Shown piece by piece: positions 1 to 8,793 of a DNA stretch of 64,000 bases. The stretch covers positions 4,526,001 through 4,590,000 of the forward strand of contig NZ_CP130720.1 in NCBI RefSeq assembly GCF_035984415.1, in the 5' to 3' direction. Both the position numbers and the translations under genes were made by a program. Source of the stretch: Streptomyces sp. NBC_01296 (lineage in GTDB: Bacteria; Actinomycetota; Actinomycetes; Streptomycetales; Streptomycetaceae). Numbering within the stretch: the stretch's first letter is position 1; each line of letters begins with the position of its first letter. The notes below the pieces were generated by a model that saw only the letters and a list, made by a program, of their open reading frames with translations, had not been told where the DNA came from and made no database searches.

Positions 1-434
1 GCGCGCATCTTCTCCAAGCGCTCCTCGAGCCGGCTGCGACGGCCTTCCAAGACCCGCATGCGCACTTCCCGCTCGGTCTGACCGAAGAAGGCGAAGCGGG
101 CGGCGAAGGACTCGTCCTCCCAGGCGTCGGGCCCCGTGTGGGCCAGGAGCTCCTCGAAGTGCTCCTTACCTGCGGCCGTCAACCGGTAGACGATCTTGGC
201 TCGGCGCCCTGCGAGTGAAGTGGCGAGAGCGTCTTCCGGGGCGTTGCCCGGTTCTTCGATCAACCAGCCGTTGGCGACCAACGTCTTGAGGCAGGGGTAG
301 AGCGTTCCGTAGCTGAACGCCCGGAACACCCCCAGCGAGGTGTTGAGCCGCTTGCGGAGCTCGTACCCGTGCATGGGGGATTCGCGAAGGAGGCCGAGGA
401 CGGCGAACTCGAGGATGCCTGAGCGCCTGCTCAT
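1..434 (-). CDS. PadR family transcriptional regulator (3' end cut by window edge)
   Basis: A DNA-binding repressor of the PadR class. The visible 144 residues begin MSRRSGILEFAVLGLL, followed by the PadR winged-helix features MHGYELRKRL and FSYGTLYPCLKTL and the wing region KIVYRLTAAGKEHFEELL; the C-terminal dimerisation helix (ERLEKMRA) runs off the left edge. A GGAGG-type ribosome site lies just upstream of the ATG. A perfect ATGT...ACAT palindrome 40 bases before the start matches the known PadR half-site spacing, so the gene is probably autoregulated. Targets are not evident; the divergent neighbour is a penicillin-binding protein gene. Confidence 0.88.
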   Translation of the reverse strand, partial: MSRRSGILEFAVLGLLRESPMHGYELRKRLNTSLGVFRAFSYGTLYPCLKTLVANGWLIEEPGNAPEDALATSLAGRRAKIVYRLTAAGKEHFEELLAHTGPDAWEDESFAARFAFFGQTEREVRMRVLEGRRSRLEERLEKMR

Positions 435-474
435 CCGCCTGCCTCCTTCGCCTCTGAGTTTTTATGCCGAGCTG

Positions 475-493
475 ATGTATCGGCTCGATACAT
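475..493. promoter_or_regulatory. Probable PadR operator (palindrome)
   Basis: ATGTATCG-GCT-CGATACAT is a perfect inverted repeat with 8-base arms, about 40 bases upstream of the padR-like start codon. PadR family repressors typically bind ATGT-N8-11-ACAT palindromes. It lies between the divergent padR-like and PBP genes, so it could control one or both. Inference from position and motif only. Confidence 0.7.
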
Positions 494-707
494 CCAGACG
501 ATAGAGCGGGCCGTCTCCGGCGACAAGGGGTGACGTGGTGACCGGCATCACATCACCAATTCGTACCAGGCGAGTTGCCTGATTTGGGGTGAACTTCGGC
601 ACTGTTCGGGTTTTGAGCGTGCGTAGTCTGTGGGCCATGACAACGGGGGGAACCGGAATTCACCTGCCGCTTCCAGGCCACTCGCCTGCCCGAGGAGTAG
701 TCGTTCG

Positions 708-3305
708 ATGAGCGAGCACCGCCGCAAACCGCCGCAGCCCGAGGGTGGCGGTCGTGCCGCGGCCCGCCGGGCCGCCCAGCAGCGCCCTGGCCAGGGCGCC
801 GGGCCCGCACGTGACGTCCCCACGGCGTCACCCAGCGGACCGTACGCAGAGCCGCCCGGCCACGGCAGCCGTGCCGGGGCGCGCCGGGCTGCCCCCCGTG
901 GATCCGGAGGCCGCGGCCGCGCCGCCGGCCCCGCGGGCCGCGGGGCCGGCCGCCCGGACAAGCGGCTGATCAACTACCCGCGCTCCGACAAGGCGGGCTG
1001 GCAGCGCTTCGTGCCGTCCTGGAAGCTGGTCTGCGGAACCGCCCTCGGCTTCTTCGCGATCATCACGGCAGGGGCCGGCATCGGCATCGCGTCGGTGAAC
1101 ACGCCCGACGCGAACAAGGCGGCCCAGGCACAGAACAACGTCTTCTTCTGGCAAGACGGCACCCAGATGGTGGCCACCGGCGGTTCGATGAACCGGCAGA
1201 TCGTGCCCATCGACAAGATCCCCAAGTCGATGCAGAACGCCGTGATCGCCGCCGAGAACGAGTCGTTCGAGACGGACAAGGGCGTCGACCCGATGGGCGT
1301 CGCCCGAGCCGTGTGGAACATGGCCAAGGGCGGCTCCACCCAGGGCGGCTCGACCATCACCCAGCAGTACGTGAAGAACACGTACCTGGACTCCGACCAG
1401 ACGCTCAAGCGCAAGGTCACCGAGCTCTTCATCTCGATAAAGCTGGGCGTGTCCGAGGAGAAGGACACGATCCTCGCGGGCTACCTCAACACCGCTTACT
1501 ACGGCCGGGACGCCTACGGCATCCAGGCGGCCGCGCGGGCCTACTTCGGCAAGGACTGCGTGGACCTCACGCCCTCCGAGAGTGCCTTCCTCGCCTCCGT
1601 GCTCAAGGGCCCCAACCTCTACAACCCGGACGGCGGCATCGGTGCCGCGGCCACCCCCGAGAAGAACACCGAGCGGGCCAAGGAGCGCTGGGCCTGGGTC
1701 CTGGACCGCGAGGTCGCGGTGAAGCGGATGCCGAAGTCCGAGCGGGACCAGTTCAAGGAGTTCCCCAAGCTCGTCGACTCCGAGCAGGCCCGCGGTCTGT
1801 CCGGACAGACCGGCTACCTGGTCGAGACGGCCAAGCAGTACGTGATGAAGGTCACGGGCATCACGGCCGACGAGATGGCCCGCGGTGGCTACCAGATCAA
1901 GACCACCTTCCAGAAGCCGAGGGTGGACGCACTGGTCAAGGCCGTCGAGGACACCCGCAACGACTTCCTGGACGAGAAGGCCCGGCCCGAGTACGACACC
2001 TTCGTGCAGTTCGGCGCGGCCTCCGTGGACGTGAAGACCGGGGCGATCGTGGCCCTGTACGGCGGCCCGGGCATGGACAAGAAGTACTTCAGCAACAACG
2101 CCAACACCATCGGCGTCCCGGTCGGATCGACCTGGAAGCCGTACGTCCTGGCGGCCGCGATGCAGTACGGCACCCAGAACTCGGACGGCCGGGGCATCTC
2201 GGCCGACAGCAAGTACAACGCGAACGACCTGACGGTGATCAACAACCGCGACGGCAAGCCGCTGCGGGACGCGTCCGGCAAGCCGTTCAAGCAGAAGAAC
2301 GAGAGCACCTACCCCTACGGATACGTGACCCTCAACGAGGCGATGGAGAAGTCCATCAACGTGCCGTTCGCGCAGCTCGTCTTCGACGTCGGCCACACCA
2401 AGGTCCGGGAGGTCGCCGAGTCCACGGGCATCCTCAAGGACTCGATGAACCCGAACAACGACGCCTCGTTCGCCCTCGGCACCTCGACCCCGAGCGCCAT
2501 CCGCATGGCCGACTCCTACGCCACCTTCGCCGCCTCCGGTACGCACCGCGAGCCGTTCTCCGTGACCAGTGTCGAGAAGGACGGCAAGGAGCTGCCCGGC
2601 TTCGGCGCCCCCAAGGAGCAGCGGGCGATGGACAACGCCATCGCCGACAACGTCACCAAGGTCCTGCAGAACGTCATCGAGAACGGCACCGGCACCAAGG
2701 TCAGGAAGCTCGGGTTCAACCGGCCCGCCGCCGGCAAGACCGGAACCACCGACCAGAACAAGTCGGCCTGGTTCGTCGGCTACACCCCGGAGCTGTCCAC
2801 CTCGGTCGCCCTGTTCCGCACCGACCCGAACTCGGCGGACAAGAAGCTGATCTCCATGAACGGCGTGGGCGGTGTCGACTCCATCCACGGTGGTGACATC
2901 CCGGCCGCGATCTGGACCGAGTACATGAAGGAAGCCCTCAAGGGCACGCCGGTCAAGGAGTTCCCGGAGGCCGACAAGATCGGCGTCACCGCGGACGCCT
3001 CCGGCGCCCCCTCGCCGAGCCCCTCCTTCTCCCCGTCGCCGTCCCCGTCGATGCCCTCGCCGTCGGCGAGCTCCTCTCCGCCGGTCTCCCCCTCCCCGTC
3101 GAAGGGCGGCAAGCCGACCTGCAAGCCGTGGGAGCTGTACTGCATCCCGGACACCAGCGGCGGCACGAACAGCGGCAGCACCAACGGCGGCAGCACCAAC
3201 GGCGGCGTCGGCGGATCCAGCGGATCACCGTCTCCGACGCCATCGGGCAGACCTGGCCGCCCGGGCGGCACCAGCTGGGGGACCACGGTCGGGACCTCGG
3301 GCTGA
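708..3305 (+). CDS. Class A bifunctional penicillin-binding protein (transglycosylase/transpeptidase)
   Basis: Membrane-anchored peptidoglycan synthase of 865 residues. A basic Gly/Arg-rich cytoplasmic head is followed by one transmembrane helix (LVCGTALGFFAIITAGAGI). The GT51 domain shows the catalytic Glu about residue 183 in ENESFETDKG, GGSTITQQY, and ILAGYLNTAYYG. The transpeptidase domain shows SxxK (GSTWK, Ser about 474), SIN, and KTGTTDQNKSAWFVGY (KTG about 677). A Ser/Pro-rich tail with CKPWELYC and Gly/Ser/Asn repeats ends the protein. ATG 708 is chosen because GAGGAG sits 10 bases upstream; a GTG at 630 is in frame but a TAGTCT -10-like box lies just before it. GT51 motif 1 has Asn for Asp and Asp for His. 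Confidence 0.93.
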   Translation: MSEHRRKPPQPEGGGRAAARRAAQQRPGQGAGPARDVPTASPSGPYAEPPGHGSRAGARRAAPRGSGGRGRAAGPAGRGAGRPDKRLINYPRSDKAGWQRFVPSWKLVCGTALGFFAIITAGAGIGIASVNTPDANKAAQAQNNVFFWQDGTQMVATGGSMNRQIVPIDKIPKSMQNAVIAAENESFETDKGVDPMGVARAVWNMAKGGSTQGGSTITQQYVKNTYLDSDQTLKRKVTELFISIKLGVSEEKDTILAGYLNTAYYGRDAYGIQAAARAYFGKDCVDLTPSESAFLASVLKGPNLYNPDGGIGAAATPEKNTERAKERWAWVLDREVAVKRMPKSERDQFKEFPKLVDSEQARGLSGQTGYLVETAKQYVMKVTGITADEMARGGYQIKTTFQKPRVDALVKAVEDTRNDFLDEKARPEYDTFVQFGAASVDVKTGAIVALYGGPGMDKKYFSNNANTIGVPVGSTWKPYVLAAAMQYGTQNSDGRGISADSKYNANDLTVINNRDGKPLRDASGKPFKQKNESTYPYGYVTLNEAMEKSINVPFAQLVFDVGHTKVREVAESTGILKDSMNPNNDASFALGTSTPSAIRMADSYATFAASGTHREPFSVTSVEKDGKELPGFGAPKEQRAMDNAIADNVTKVLQNVIENGTGTKVRKLGFNRPAAGKTGTTDQNKSAWFVGYTPELSTSVALFRTDPNSADKKLISMNGVGGVDSIHGGDIPAAIWTEYMKEALKGTPVKEFPEADKIGVTADASGAPSPSPSFSPSPSPSMPSPSASSSPPVSPSPSKGGKPTCKPWELYCIPDTSGGTNSGSTNGGSTNGGVGGSSGSPSPTPSGRPGRPGGTSWGTTVGTSG

Positions 3306-3392
3306 CCCCCTCCCCCCCTGTTCCGGCGAGGGCCGTCGCACACCGTGCGGCGGCCCTCCCGCATGTCCGGCCCCGTACGGCAGGATGAGCGC

Positions 3393-4853
3393 ATGACCAA
3401 GGTGCACGAGGAACGGCCCGTACTGCCCACCCAGCAGGACGAGGTCGCCGCGGCCGGCAGCGAGTTCATCGGCGGCCCTATGGGCCGCTACGCCCGGCTG
3501 GGCGGCCATTGGCTGACCCCGGTGCGCGTCGTCGTCCTCGTCGCCCTGGGACTGTTCGCGCTCGGCATGGTGCAGAAGCTCCCCTGCTACGACTGGGCGT
3601 GGTTCCGCGGAGCCGGCTCGCAGTACACCCACGCCTGCTACTCCGACATCCCGCACCTCTTTGCCGTACGCGGCTTCGCCGATGGACTCACGCCCTACTT
3701 CGACCGGCTACCCGGCGACATGGAGTACCTGGAGTACCCGGTGCTCACCGGGCTCTTCATGGAGGTCGCCTCCTGGCTGACCCCCGGCAGCGGCTCCATG
3801 CAGCACCGCGAGCAGATGTACTGGATGGTCAATGCGGGGATGCTGATGGCCTGCGCCGCGGTCATCGCCGTGTGCGTCGCGCGCACCCACCACCGCCGGC
3901 CCTGGGACGCGCTGCTCTTCGCCCTCGCGCCCGCCTACGCGCTCACCGCGACGATCAACTGGGACCTGCTGGCCATCGCCCTGACCGCCGCGGGAATGCT
4001 CATGTGGTCCCGCGGCCGGACCATGCTCTTCGGCGTCTTCATCGGCCTGGCCACCGCCGCCAAGCTCTATCCCGTCCTGCTGCTCGGCGTGCTGTTCGTG
4101 CTGTGCTGGCGGGCCGGGAAGTGGCGGGCGTTCGGCTCCGCCGCCCTCGGCGCGGCCGTCTCCTGGCTCGTGGTGAACCTGCCGGTCATGCTCCTCGCCT
4201 GGGACGGCTGGAAGAAGTTCTACACGTTCAGCCAGGAGCGGCCGATCGACTTCGGGTCCGTGTGGCTGCTCATCTCCCAGCGCTCCGGGAACCCCCTGCA
4301 GGACGCCAACACGTACGCGACGGGCCTGACGCTGCTGCTGTGCGCGGGCATCGGAGTGCTCACGCTGACCGCTCCCCGCCGCCCCCGCTTCGCCCAGCTG
4401 GCGTTCCTGGTCGTGGCCGCCTTCATCCTGGCCAACAAGGTCTACTCGCCTCAGTACGTGCTGTGGCTCATCCCGCTGGCGGCGCTGGCCCGGCCGCGCT
4501 GGCGGGACTTCCTGATCTGGCAGGCCGGCGAGGTCGTGTACTTCCTCGGGATCTGGCTGTACCTCGCCTACACGACGAGCGGGGACAAGCACCAGGGTCT
4601 GCCCGTGGAGGGCTACCAGGTGGCGATCACCGCCCACCTGCTGACGACCCTCTACCTGTGCGCGGTGGTCGTGCGCGACATCCTGATGCCCGAGCGGGAC
4701 GTCGTACGCCGCGACGGGTCGGACGACCCGTCCGGCGGGGTCCTGGACGGGGCCGAGGACGTGTTTGCGCTGTCGGACGCCGCGAGGGCGCCGCAGGATG
4801 CGGCGCCCTCGGAGGGTCAGCGGGTCGAGTGGGGCATGGCCCCCAGGGACTGA
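3393..4853 (+). CDS. GT87 (DUF2029) polytopic mannosyltransferase-like protein
   Basis: A 486-residue integral membrane protein with about ten hydrophobic segments (for example VVVLVALGLFALGM, VLLLGVLFVLCW, LAFLVVAAFILANKVYSPQYVLWLIPLAAL), resembling polyprenol-phosphate-dependent glycosyltransferases of family GT87 (GT-C fold). The early FDRLPGDMEYLEYPVLTG segment and the KVYSPQY motif are typical of the family. It would transfer a sugar from a lipid-linked donor on the outer face of the membrane; acceptor unknown. It lies 87 bases after the PBP gene and may be cotranscribed, suggesting an envelope role. Convergent with the racemase-like gene, only 4 bases away. Confidence 0.82.
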   Translation: MTKVHEERPVLPTQQDEVAAAGSEFIGGPMGRYARLGGHWLTPVRVVVLVALGLFALGMVQKLPCYDWAWFRGAGSQYTHACYSDIPHLFAVRGFADGLTPYFDRLPGDMEYLEYPVLTGLFMEVASWLTPGSGSMQHREQMYWMVNAGMLMACAAVIAVCVARTHHRRPWDALLFALAPAYALTATINWDLLAIALTAAGMLMWSRGRTMLFGVFIGLATAAKLYPVLLLGVLFVLCWRAGKWRAFGSAALGAAVSWLVVNLPVMLLAWDGWKKFYTFSQERPIDFGSVWLLISQRSGNPLQDANTYATGLTLLLCAGIGVLTLTAPRRPRFAQLAFLVVAAFILANKVYSPQYVLWLIPLAALARPRWRDFLIWQAGEVVYFLGIWLYLAYTTSGDKHQGLPVEGYQVAITAHLLTTLYLCAVVVRDILMPERDVVRRDGSDDPSGGVLDGAEDVFALSDAARAPQDAAPSEGQRVEWGMAPRD

Positions 4854-4857
4854 CCGG

Positions 4858-5889
4858 TCAGGCGTCGAGCACCCGGTCGAACTGCGTGGTGGTGTGGCGC
4901 AGGTGCGCCACCAGCTCGTCGCCGACCTTCGGCTCGGGCGCATCCGACGGCACGAACAGGATCGACACCTGCATGTGCGGGGGCTCCGCGAACCAGCGCT
5001 GCTTGCCCGCCCACACGAACGGCGACAGGTTCCGGTTCACGGTGGCCAGGCCGGCCCGGGCCACGCCCTTGGCGCGCGGCATCACGCCGTGCAGGGCCTT
5101 GGGGGCCTCCAGGCCCACCCCGTGCGAGGTGCCGCCCGCGACCACGACCAGCCAGCCGTCGGAAGCCGCCTTCTGCTGCCGGTAGCCGAACCGGTCGCCC
5201 TTCGCGACGCGCGTGACGTCCAGGACGGCGCCCCGGTACTCGGTCGCCTCGTGGTCGCCCAGCCACAGCCGGGTGCCGATCCGCGCCCGGAAGCGGGTCT
5301 GCGGGAACTGCTGCTGCAGCCGCGCCAGCTCCTCGGCCCGCAGGTGGCTGACGAACATGGTGTGCAGCGGCAGCCGGGCCGCGCGCAGCCGGTCCATCCA
5401 GCCGATGACCTCCTCGACGGCGTCCGAGCCGTCGGGGCGGTCCAGCGGCAGGTGCAGGGCGAAGCCCTCCAGCCGCACGTCCTCGATCGCCGCGTGCAGC
5501 TGGCCCAGGTCCTGCTCGGAGATGCCGTGGCGGCGCATCGAGCTCATGCACTCGATGACCACGCGGGCGCCGACCAGGCCGCGGACCCCGTCCAGCGAGG
5601 ACACCGACCGGATCACCCGGTCCGGCAGCGGCACCGGCTCCTCGCCCCGCCGGAACGGGGTGAGGACGAGCAGGTCGCCGCCGAAGAAGTCCTTGATGCT
5701 GGCGGCCTCGTACGTGGTCCCGACGGCCAGGACGTCGGCGCCCAGCCGGGTCGCCTCCTCGCACAGCCGCTCATGGCCGAAGCCGTAGCCGTTGCCCTTG
5801 CAGACCGGGATCATCCCGGGGAACTGGTCCTGGATCTGCTTCTGGTGCGCACGCCAGCGCGCGGTGTCGACGTAGAGCGTGAGCGCCAT
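4858..5889 (-). CDS. Alanine-racemase-like PLP enzyme (fold-type III)
   Basis: 343 residues. The start MALTLYVDTARWRAHQKQI and the PLP-lysine segment PVCKGNGYGFGH (Lys about 31) are those of the alanine racemase N-terminal barrel; LVLTPFR, IECMSSMRRHGIS and RARIGTRLWLG follow. The usual Alr C-terminal half is abbreviated, so racemase activity and substrate are uncertain; YggS-like or D-amino-acid roles are possible. It lies 70 bases downstream of femX on the same strand, so a role in supplying or editing an amino acid for the peptidoglycan cross-bridge is an attractive inference. ATG 5889 was chosen because the homologous sequence begins there. Confidence 0.8.
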   Translation of the reverse strand: MALTLYVDTARWRAHQKQIQDQFPGMIPVCKGNGYGFGHERLCEEATRLGADVLAVGTTYEAASIKDFFGGDLLVLTPFRRGEEPVPLPDRVIRSVSSLDGVRGLVGARVVIECMSSMRRHGISEQDLGQLHAAIEDVRLEGFALHLPLDRPDGSDAVEEVIGWMDRLRAARLPLHTMFVSHLRAEELARLQQQFPQTRFRARIGTRLWLGDHEATEYRGAVLDVTRVAKGDRFGYRQQKAASDGWLVVVAGGTSHGVGLEAPKALHGVMPRAKGVARAGLATVNRNLSPFVWAGKQRWFAEPPHMQVSILFVPSDAPEPKVGDELVAHLRHTTTQFDRVLDA

Positions 5890-5959
5890 GCCCGTCCGGA
5901 GCCTCTCTTGAAAAGCTGCAAGGTGCAGCGGTGCGGTGTGTGGGGGGTGCGGACGCAGG

Positions 5960-7078
5960 TCAGCGGCGCGACATGTAGATGTCGAGCGCCTTGTGCAGCA
6001 CCTTGTTGAGCGGGAAGTCCCACTCGCCGACGTACTCGACGGCCTCGCCGCCCGTACCGACCTTGAACTGGATGAGGCCGAACAGGTGGTCGTTCTCGTC
6101 CAGCGTGTCACTGATGCCGCGCAAGTCGTAGACGCTGGCACCGAGCGCGTACGAATCGCGCAGCATGCGCCACTGCATCGCGTTCGAGGGCCGCACCTCG
6201 CGCTTGTGGTTCGCGGAGGCGCCGTACGAGTACCAGACGTGCTGGCCGACGGTGAGCATCGTGGCGGCGGCCAGCGGCTCCCCCTCGTGCTTCGCGATGT
6301 ACAGCCGCATCCGGTTCGGGTCCTCGGAGTTGAGGGCCGTCCACTGGCGCTGGAAGTAGCTGAGCGGGCGCGGGCGGAACTTGTCGCGCTCGGCCGTGAC
6401 CTCGTACAGCTCCTGCCAGACCGGCAGGTCCTCGTAGCCGCCCTGGACGACCTCGACGCCGGCCTTCTCGGCCTTCTTGATGTTGCGGCGCCACAGCTGG
6501 TTGAAGCCCTTGAGGACGTCGTCCAGCGAGCGGTTGGCCAGCGGTACCTGGAAGACGTAGCGGGGCTGGACGTCGCCGAAGCCGGCGCCGCCGTCCTCGG
6601 CCTGCTGCCAGCCCATGCGGCGCAGCTTGTCCGACACCTCGAAGGCGCGGGGCTCGATGACCGAGGCCTCCACGTCGCGCAGGCGCTTCACGTCCGGGTC
6701 CTGGATACCGGCCTTGATGGCGGCCGAGTTCCAGCGGCGGATGACGACGGGCGGGCCCATCTTCACGGTGAAGGCGCCCTGCTGCTTGAGGTGGGCCAGC
6801 ATCGGCTGGAGCCATTCCTCCAGGTTCGGGGCGTACCAGTTGATGACCGGGCCCTCGGGGAGGTACGCGAGGTACCGCTTCACCTTGGGCAGCTGGCGGT
6901 ACAACACGAGGGCGGCACCGACCAGTTCGTCGTTCTGGTCGAACCAACCGAGGTTCTCGGAGCGCCACTCGTTCTTCACGTCGGCCCACGCCGGGACCTG
7001 GCAGTGGCTAGCCGAGGGCAGGCTCTGGAGGTATCCCAGATGCTGCTCTCGGCTGATGGTCCTCAGGGACAGGCTCAT
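5960..7078 (-). CDS. femX: FemABX-family peptidoglycan bridge aminoacyltransferase
   Basis: 372 residues, a normal FemX length. FemX adds the first glycine to the L-diaminopimelate side chain of lipid II using Gly-tRNA in the cytoplasm; in Streptomyces the bridge is a single glycine. Two GNAT-like subdomains are visible: AWADVKNEWRSENLGWFD, YLAYLPEGPVINW, VKMGPPVVIRRW in the first, and IKKAEKAGVEVVQGG (typical NIKKAEK basic turn), FFQRQW-like YFQRQWTAL, and GEPLAAATMLTVG in the second, ending with IGLIQFKVGTGG-type FGLIQFKVGTGGEAVEYVGEWD. The racemase-like gene follows in the same direction. Starts at ATG 7078. Confidence 0.92.
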   Translation of the reverse strand: MSLSLRTISREQHLGYLQSLPSASHCQVPAWADVKNEWRSENLGWFDQNDELVGAALVLYRQLPKVKRYLAYLPEGPVINWYAPNLEEWLQPMLAHLKQQGAFTVKMGPPVVIRRWNSAAIKAGIQDPDVKRLRDVEASVIEPRAFEVSDKLRRMGWQQAEDGGAGFGDVQPRYVFQVPLANRSLDDVLKGFNQLWRRNIKKAEKAGVEVVQGGYEDLPVWQELYEVTAERDKFRPRPLSYFQRQWTALNSEDPNRMRLYIAKHEGEPLAAATMLTVGQHVWYSYGASANHKREVRPSNAMQWRMLRDSYALGASVYDLRGISDTLDENDHLFGLIQFKVGTGGEAVEYVGEWDFPLNKVLHKALDIYMSRR

Positions 7079-7209
7079 GCGGGGCGTCTCCTCCGGCGGC
7101 TTCGCTGGCTATGGCGCGAAGCCTACTGCGACAAGGGCGCCACCCATCTGGGGGACGGGCCGGGCCCGGGCCGGTGTGAGGCCGGCGCCCTGTCGCCGAG
7201 GTGCCCCGG

Positions 7210-7524
7210 TCAGCCCGCCCAGCCGCCGAAGAGACCGCCGTGCGCCATGCCGAGGTAGAAGCCCACGCCCGAGGCGCCAAGCCCGATGATCAGTGCGAAG
7301 CGCTCGCGTGTCGTCTCCGAGATGAACTGTCCGTACGCGCCGGTCAGGATGCCGACGAGCCCGGTCCACGAGCTCAGCAGGTGCAGATTGTCGAAGAACC
7401 CCGTGATGAACGCCACGATGCCGAGCACCACCGTGGCCACCACGAGGGTGTCCTGCAGCGGATGGGGCTTGCCGTCGGTGGCGAGGAGCGAGATGGAGGA
7501 CTTGGGTTGCATGGCCTGTGCCAT
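7210..7524 (-). CDS. Small conserved membrane protein
   Basis: 104 residues with three predicted transmembrane helices (TLVVATVVLGIVAFITGFF, WTGLVGILTGAYGQFI, ALIIGLGASGVGFYLGMAHGGLF) after a short polar head. No enzymatic motif is visible and I do not recognise a characterised family; similar short proteins sit beside rpsF in streptomycetes. ATG 7524 is preferred over an upstream in-frame ATG because AGGAGGTG lies 7 bases before it. It diverges from the rpsF operon and reads toward femX. Confidence 0.75.
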   Translation of the reverse strand: MAQAMQPKSSISLLATDGKPHPLQDTLVVATVVLGIVAFITGFFDNLHLLSSWTGLVGILTGAYGQFISETTRERFALIIGLGASGVGFYLGMAHGGLFGGWAG

Positions 7525-7641
7525 CGGAAGGCACCTCCTGGCTGACGCAGAGCGGTGCTGCGGGGCCTCCTCCGGCAGGGGCCGGGGGCATAGCACCGAG
7601 CACACCCGATGCATACAGAGTGTGGCCTCCTCCCGTCGGAT

Positions 7642-7671
7642 TTCAACCGGAAGGAGTCGAGCAGGTAGTCT
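7642..7671 (+). promoter_or_regulatory. Possible rpsF operon promoter
   Basis: TTCAAC (7642-7647) and TAGTCT (7666-7671) are separated by 18 bases, a plausible HrdB-type -35/-10 pair, about 100 bases before the rpsF start. Weak consensus match; assigned mainly by position. Confidence 0.35.
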
Positions 7672-7774
7672 GTACAGCTGCGCGGTGTCTGCTTACAGAC
7701 GCCGTGCGCACGCATCACGACCCTCCTGCCACGGAACGACCGTGGCCGCTGAGTCCAAAGGAGGTGGGTTCCAC

Positions 7775-8065
7775 ATGCGTCACTACGAAGTGATGGTCAT
7801 CCTCGACCCCGATCTCGAGGAGCGCGCTGTCTCCCCGCTGATCGAGAACTTCCTCTCCGTCGTCCGTGAGGGCAACGGAAAGGTCGAGAAGGTCGACACC
7901 TGGGGCCGTCGTCGTCTCGCTTACGAGATCAAGAAGAAGCCCGAGGGCATCTACTCGGTCATCGACCTTCAGGCCGAGCCTGCGGTCGTCAAGGAGCTTG
8001 ACCGACAGATGAACCTGAACGAGTCGGTTCTCCGGACCAAGGTCCTCCGCCCCGAGACCCACTGA
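7775..8065 (+). CDS. rpsF: 30S ribosomal protein S6
   Basis: 96 residues beginning MRHYEVMVILDPDLEER and containing the S6 core WGRRRLAYEIKKKPEGIY and LNESVLRTKVLRP. S6 binds S18 and 16S rRNA in the platform of the small subunit. An unusually complete Shine-Dalgarno (AAAGGAGGTG) stands 10 bases before the ATG. First gene of the rpsF-ssb-rpsR-rplI operon; the acidic C-terminal extension of E. coli S6 is absent, as expected for actinobacteria. Confidence 0.98.
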   Translation: MRHYEVMVILDPDLEERAVSPLIENFLSVVREGNGKVEKVDTWGRRRLAYEIKKKPEGIYSVIDLQAEPAVVKELDRQMNLNESVLRTKVLRPETH

Positions 8066-8138
8066 ACTTCGGTTCAGCGGTAATCGGGACCGAGTAGCAC
8101 AGCAGCCCAGCAGCAAATCCCCGCCGAGAGGTTCATCC

Positions 8139-8750
8139 ATGGCAGGCGAGACCGTCATCACGGTCGTCGGCAATCTCGTCGACGACCCCGAGCTGCGCTT
8201 CACCCCCTCGGGTGCGGCGGTCGCGAAGTTCCGTGTCGCGTCCACTCCCCGCATCTTCGACAAGCAGACCAATGAGTGGAAGGACGGCGAAGGCCTGTTC
8301 CTGACCTGCTCGGTCTGGCGTCAGGCGGCCGAGAACGTCGCCGAGTCCCTTCAGCGGGGCATGCGCGTCATCGTGCAGGGCCGGCTGAAGCAGCGGTCGT
8401 ACGAGGACCGTGAGGGTGTCAAGCGCACGGTCTACGAGCTGGACGTCGAGGAAGTCGGCCCCAGCCTGAAGACCGCCACGGCCAAGGTCGCCAAGACCAC
8501 CGGTCGCGGTGGCCAGGGTGGATACGGCGGCGGTCAGCAGCAGGGTGGCGGCGGTGGCTGGGGCGGAGCCCCCAGCGGCGGCGCCCCGCAGGGCGGCGGA
8601 GCTCCCTCCGACGACCCGTGGGCGTCCAGCGCGCCGGCCGGCGGCCAGCAGCAGGGCGGCGGGGGCGGCTGGGGCGGAAGCTCCGGCGGAAGCTCCGGCG
8701 GAAGCTCCGGCGGCTCCAACGGTGGCTACTCGGACGAGCCTCCCTTCTAG
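8139..8750 (+). CDS. ssb: Single-stranded DNA-binding protein
   Basis: 203 residues. An OB-fold (MAGETVITVVGNLVDDPEL to about residue 115) binds ssDNA as a tetramer in replication, repair and recombination. It is followed by a long Gly/Gln/Ser-rich linker with QQQGGGGGWGG repeated twice and four GGSS units, and the acidic protein-interaction tip SDEPPF. Lies 73 bases after rpsF and 43 before rpsR, the classic arrangement in which SSB is coexpressed with S6 and S18. The repeats at 8690-8720 are short in-frame tandem units and could vary in number between strains. Confidence 0.97.
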   Translation: MAGETVITVVGNLVDDPELRFTPSGAAVAKFRVASTPRIFDKQTNEWKDGEGLFLTCSVWRQAAENVAESLQRGMRVIVQGRLKQRSYEDREGVKRTVYELDVEEVGPSLKTATAKVAKTTGRGGQGGYGGGQQQGGGGGWGGAPSGGAPQGGGAPSDDPWASSAPAGGQQQGGGGGWGGSSGGSSGGSSGGSNGGYSDEPPF

Positions 8751-8793
8751 GGAAGCTCGCATCCCCACTTCTTGATCACACAGGAGAGACACA

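Noticed and set aside
630..707. Upstream GTG start for the PBP gene
   Set aside because: It lies next to a TAGTCT -10 box and has no RBS, whereas ATG 708 has GAGGAG at good distance.
828..2888. 686-codon minus-strand open frame opposite the PBP gene
   Set aside because: Shadow of the penicillin-binding protein; no RBS and a GC-biased amino-acid composition.
8690..8721. Repeated GGAAGCTCCGGC units as a CRISPR or mobile repeat
   Set aside because: They are in-frame GGSS codons of the SSB linker, too short and without spacers.
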